Part shown: one piece after another, positions 13,027 through 14,689 of the stretch
Position numbering within the stretch: position 1 is the first letter of the stretch
Layout of the letters: every line of letters starts with the position of its first letter
Assembly: GCA_022013395.1 (NCBI GenBank)
Contig: JAKLQL010000458.1
Span: 1-14,689, forward strand
DNA length: 14,689 bases
Direction: 5' to 3'
Source: Acetobacterium sp.
GTDB taxonomy: Bacteria > Bacillota > Clostridia > Eubacteriales > Eubacteriaceae
Notes under the pieces: generated by a model
The model's input: only the letters and a program-made list of their open reading frames with translations
Told to the model about the DNA's origin: nothing
Databases searched by the model: none
Program-made: the position numbers and the translations under genes

Positions 13027-14367
13027 TTAGTTAATCACCACGGCATTCAGATGCGACTGGTAAATGAGCTCGTGGCCGGCAGTGGTAGGATGAGGATCCA
13101 GATTACCGATGTACCAGTTGAAATTAACCAGCGGTTCGCTGCCCTGGTAGGTGGCAAAGGCGGTGTAGACATCAGCGACCTTGTAACCGGCACCGGGTGT
13201 CTTTATGGCGGCGTTAACGGTCTGAATGGCGGGATCGAAAACAGCAAATAGCGGATCCTGAGTGCTGATCGGATCATATAAGGTTGTCACATAAATATCA
13301 GCCTGAGGTGCCAGGGTTTTGATAGTGGCAACGATCTGCGGCCAATCGGTGCCAAACGTCGTAACGCTGGCGGTTACATTGGTCTGGATTGTTGGCAGTG
13401 CCGCTGTAATGATATCCTGGGCACCGGGTTGGGCTAAAGCGGTCGCCAGATCGGTTGGAAAGGTCGGGGAGGCCGGATCCAGTTGGAAAGCAGCTGCCAG
13501 GGTTACGATAACCGGAGCGAGAATATTGTTACCACCGACACTGACAGTAATTACCTTGGCCTTGCCAAGGGCAGCAATGGTTGCCGGATCGTTCTGAACC
13601 TGATTTAGGAGTTGCGCAGACGCGTAACCCGGGATGCCCAGATTGACCAAGGATAAGTCTTCATTTCCGCTAATCCCTTTTAAGTTGTCGTAGAAAAGAT
13701 TCACGTAACCGGAACCAGGCGTTGCGCTCATCCCATAGGCAATTGAATCGCCCAGAGCAGTATAGGTTTCAGTTTTGACAATTTTTATCTCGATCGATTC
13801 GAGTCGCAAACTTTCACCGGTAGATCCGAGCTCGGTACCGTTTTTAACCCAGCCCCAGGTAGTATCGACAACCGGGATATTGCCTTTGTTCTGAACATGA
13901 CCACGGTAATAAACGTCATAACCGTCAAGGCCAGTCAAATTAATTTTGATCGCTTCAATCCGCAGGCTGTCCCCGGTGGTTCCGGCAAAATTACCATTTT
14001 CCACTGTGCCCATCCAGCCTTTATTCTGAACATGGACATCATAGCTAATCCCGGCACCAGCAGGGACATCGCCGGTGAGCTCAATCCGGAGGCCTTCCAG
14101 TCGGAGGCCTTCGTCTCGACTTCCCAGTTCATTGGGACCAGTGATAAAGCTTCCAACAGGTAAGGGAACATCCCCTTTATTCTGGACATGGCCGCGATAT
14201 TGGACACCGATATCCCCGGTGGCCTGGGTATTAATGGTAGTGTCGTTGCTTGAATCACCACTGTCTGAATCAGCGGCAGCAAAAACGCCGGTTGAAAAAA
14301 TCATGGACAGCATCAGCAGAAGAATCACAATCTGGCTGGTAACGGAGTGGAAAAATTTTCTTTTCAT
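13027..14367 (-). CDS. Secreted SGNH/GDSL-type esterase or lipase with three ChW-like repeats
   Basis: This 446-residue exported protein starts MKRKFFHSVT. A hydrophobic core (about 13-27) and VFAAAD suggest signal peptidase cleavage near residue 30. No membrane anchor follows. Three repeats of about 45-50 residues lie at about 55-98, 108-145 and 152-197, each carrying HVQNKG, then G(T/S)xxxxLRxE. These are clostridial ChW-type repeats, thought to mediate surface or polymer binding. Only the second keeps the GW of the family. Residues about 201-446 form the SGNH hydrolase: GDS with nucleophile S208 (ALGDSIAYG), an oxyanion glycine in LGIPGYAS, GGNN at 278-281, and D424/H426 in LDPHP. It probably cleaves an ester in lipid or polysaccharide. 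ATG 14367 has AAAGGA at good spacing; an in-frame GTG five codons upstream does not. Confidence 0.9.
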   Translation of the reverse strand: MKRKFFHSVTSQIVILLLMLSMIFSTGVFAAADSDSGDSSNDTTINTQATGDIGVQYRGHVQNKGDVPLPVGSFITGPNELGSRDEGLRLEGLRIELTGDVPAGAGISYDVHVQNKGWMGTVENGNFAGTTGDSLRIEAIKINLTGLDGYDVYYRGHVQNKGNIPVVDTTWGWVKNGTELGSTGESLRLESIEIKIVKTETYTALGDSIAYGMSATPGSGYVNLFYDNLKGISGNEDLSLVNLGIPGYASAQLLNQVQNDPATIAALGKAKVITVSVGGNNILAPVIVTLAAAFQLDPASPTFPTDLATALAQPGAQDIITAALPTIQTNVTASVTTFGTDWPQIVATIKTLAPQADIYVTTLYDPISTQDPLFAVFDPAIQTVNAAIKTPGAGYKVADVYTAFATYQGSEPLVNFNWYIGNLDPHPTTAGHELIYQSHLNAVVIN

Positions 14368-14399
14368 TTTTGTTCCTTTCACAGATAAGATTTGCGCAG

Positions 14400-14494
14400 T
14401 TTAAGACAAATTAGCAACTGTTTTGTCACATGAAAACAAAACAGCGAAAAATAAAGCACCGTCACAATCGTTAAATGTGTGTGCCTGTCTTAAA
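14400..14494. repeat. Nested inverted repeats upstream of the SGNH hydrolase gene
   Basis: An outer pair TTTAAGACA (14400-14408) and TGTCTTAAA (14486-14494) is a perfect 9-bp inverted repeat. Inside it, CTGTTTTGT (14418-14426) and ACAAAACAG (14436-14444) form another perfect 9-bp inverted repeat with a 9-nt spacer. The inner one could be an operator or a leader hairpin for the hydrolase on the minus strand. The outer arm ends 4 bp before the open TPR frame begins. No convincing promoter was identified in this interval. Confidence 0.4.
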
Positions 14495-14498
14495 ATAG

Positions 14499-14689
14499 AA
14501 TTACCCATCATATTCAAGAATAAACCTTGGAATTGGTTATTCTTACATTGCTGACTACAAAAATGCGATGGACCAATTTATTCAGAGCCTTACACTTTCC
14601 GAAAAAATTGATTATAAATCCGGAATTGCAAATTCATTATCAAACATAGCTATCATATTTGATTATATAGGGAGTTATGAAAAGGCAGA
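14499..14689 (+). pseudogene. TPR-repeat coding fragment, 5' end missing (3' end outside window)
   Basis: The frame is open for 63 codons from just after an in-frame TAG at 14496-14498 to the window edge. It encodes tetratricopeptide repeats: INLGIGYSYIADYKNAMDQF, then LTLSEKIDYKSGIANSLSNI, then AIIFDYIGSYEKA. Repeat-like sequence begins almost directly after the stop codon. The first in-frame ATG (14568) lies inside the first repeat and has no good ribosome binding site. The upstream 100 bp code for nothing similar in any frame. It therefore looks like the remains of a gene that lost its 5' end. TPRs of this kind often precede a signalling domain such as GGDEF, a kinase or a cyclase in clostridia, but none is visible. 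A functional gene with an unusual start cannot be excluded. Confidence 0.55.

Noticed and set aside
1..14689. CRISPR arrays, tRNA or rRNA genes, phage or plasmid functions
   Set aside because: No regularly spaced repeats, cloverleaf-like sequence, rRNA-like sequence, integrase or replication protein was seen anywhere in the window.

Overview
The window looks like chromosomal DNA from an anaerobic Clostridia-class Firmicute, most likely an Acetobacterium or Eubacterium relative. The evidence is a low-to-moderate G+C content, strong AGGAGG-type ribosome binding sites, TTG starts, clean TTGACA/TATAAT promoters, clostridial ChW repeats on a secreted protein, and an aldo/keto reductase carrying ferredoxin-type iron-sulfur cysteines. 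The genus is an inference from gene style; no marker gene is present.

Left part (1-3902, + strand). The tail of one ABC-2 transporter permease overlaps a second ABC-2 permease. A large LuxR-family regulator of the MalT/LAL type follows. Next (3903-5920) is a TetR regulator with a textbook promoter overlapped by a palindromic operator, followed by an Fe-S aldo/keto reductase. The operator palindrome recurs between the two genes, so the TetR protein probably controls both.

Centre (5915-12880) is the most interesting part. A SorC-family sugar-phosphate regulator (+) diverges from a minus-strand cluster. In order of transcription the cluster is an APH-fold kinase, a 1019-residue fusion protein, an FAD/NAD oxidoreductase and a DUF1667 protein. 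The fusion protein contains a degenerate class II aldolase domain, an intact FucA-like class II aldolase domain, a BON-like segment, a GlpA-type glycerol-3-phosphate dehydrogenase and a BFD-type [2Fe-2S] domain. The last three genes are joined by a 4-bp overlap and a 0-bp junction. Three TCACA-N2-TGTGA operators lie at the divergent promoters. A 42-nt element, 37/42 identical between its two copies, precedes both the kinase and the fusion gene. The kinase copy sits in a long leader that ends in a terminator-like hairpin. My working model is that the kinase makes a phosphorylated sugar, the aldolase cleaves it to DHAP plus an aldehyde, and the fused GlpA with its two partners interconverts DHAP and glycerol-3-phosphate while exchanging electrons with NAD(H). 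The substrate is unknown.

Right part (12881-14689). A bidirectional terminator separates sorC from a convergent gene for a secreted SGNH/GDSL hydrolase with three ChW-like repeats. The window ends in a TPR-coding stretch with no start codon in a sensible place. It is either the remnant of a 5'-truncated gene or a gene starting unusually inside a repeat.
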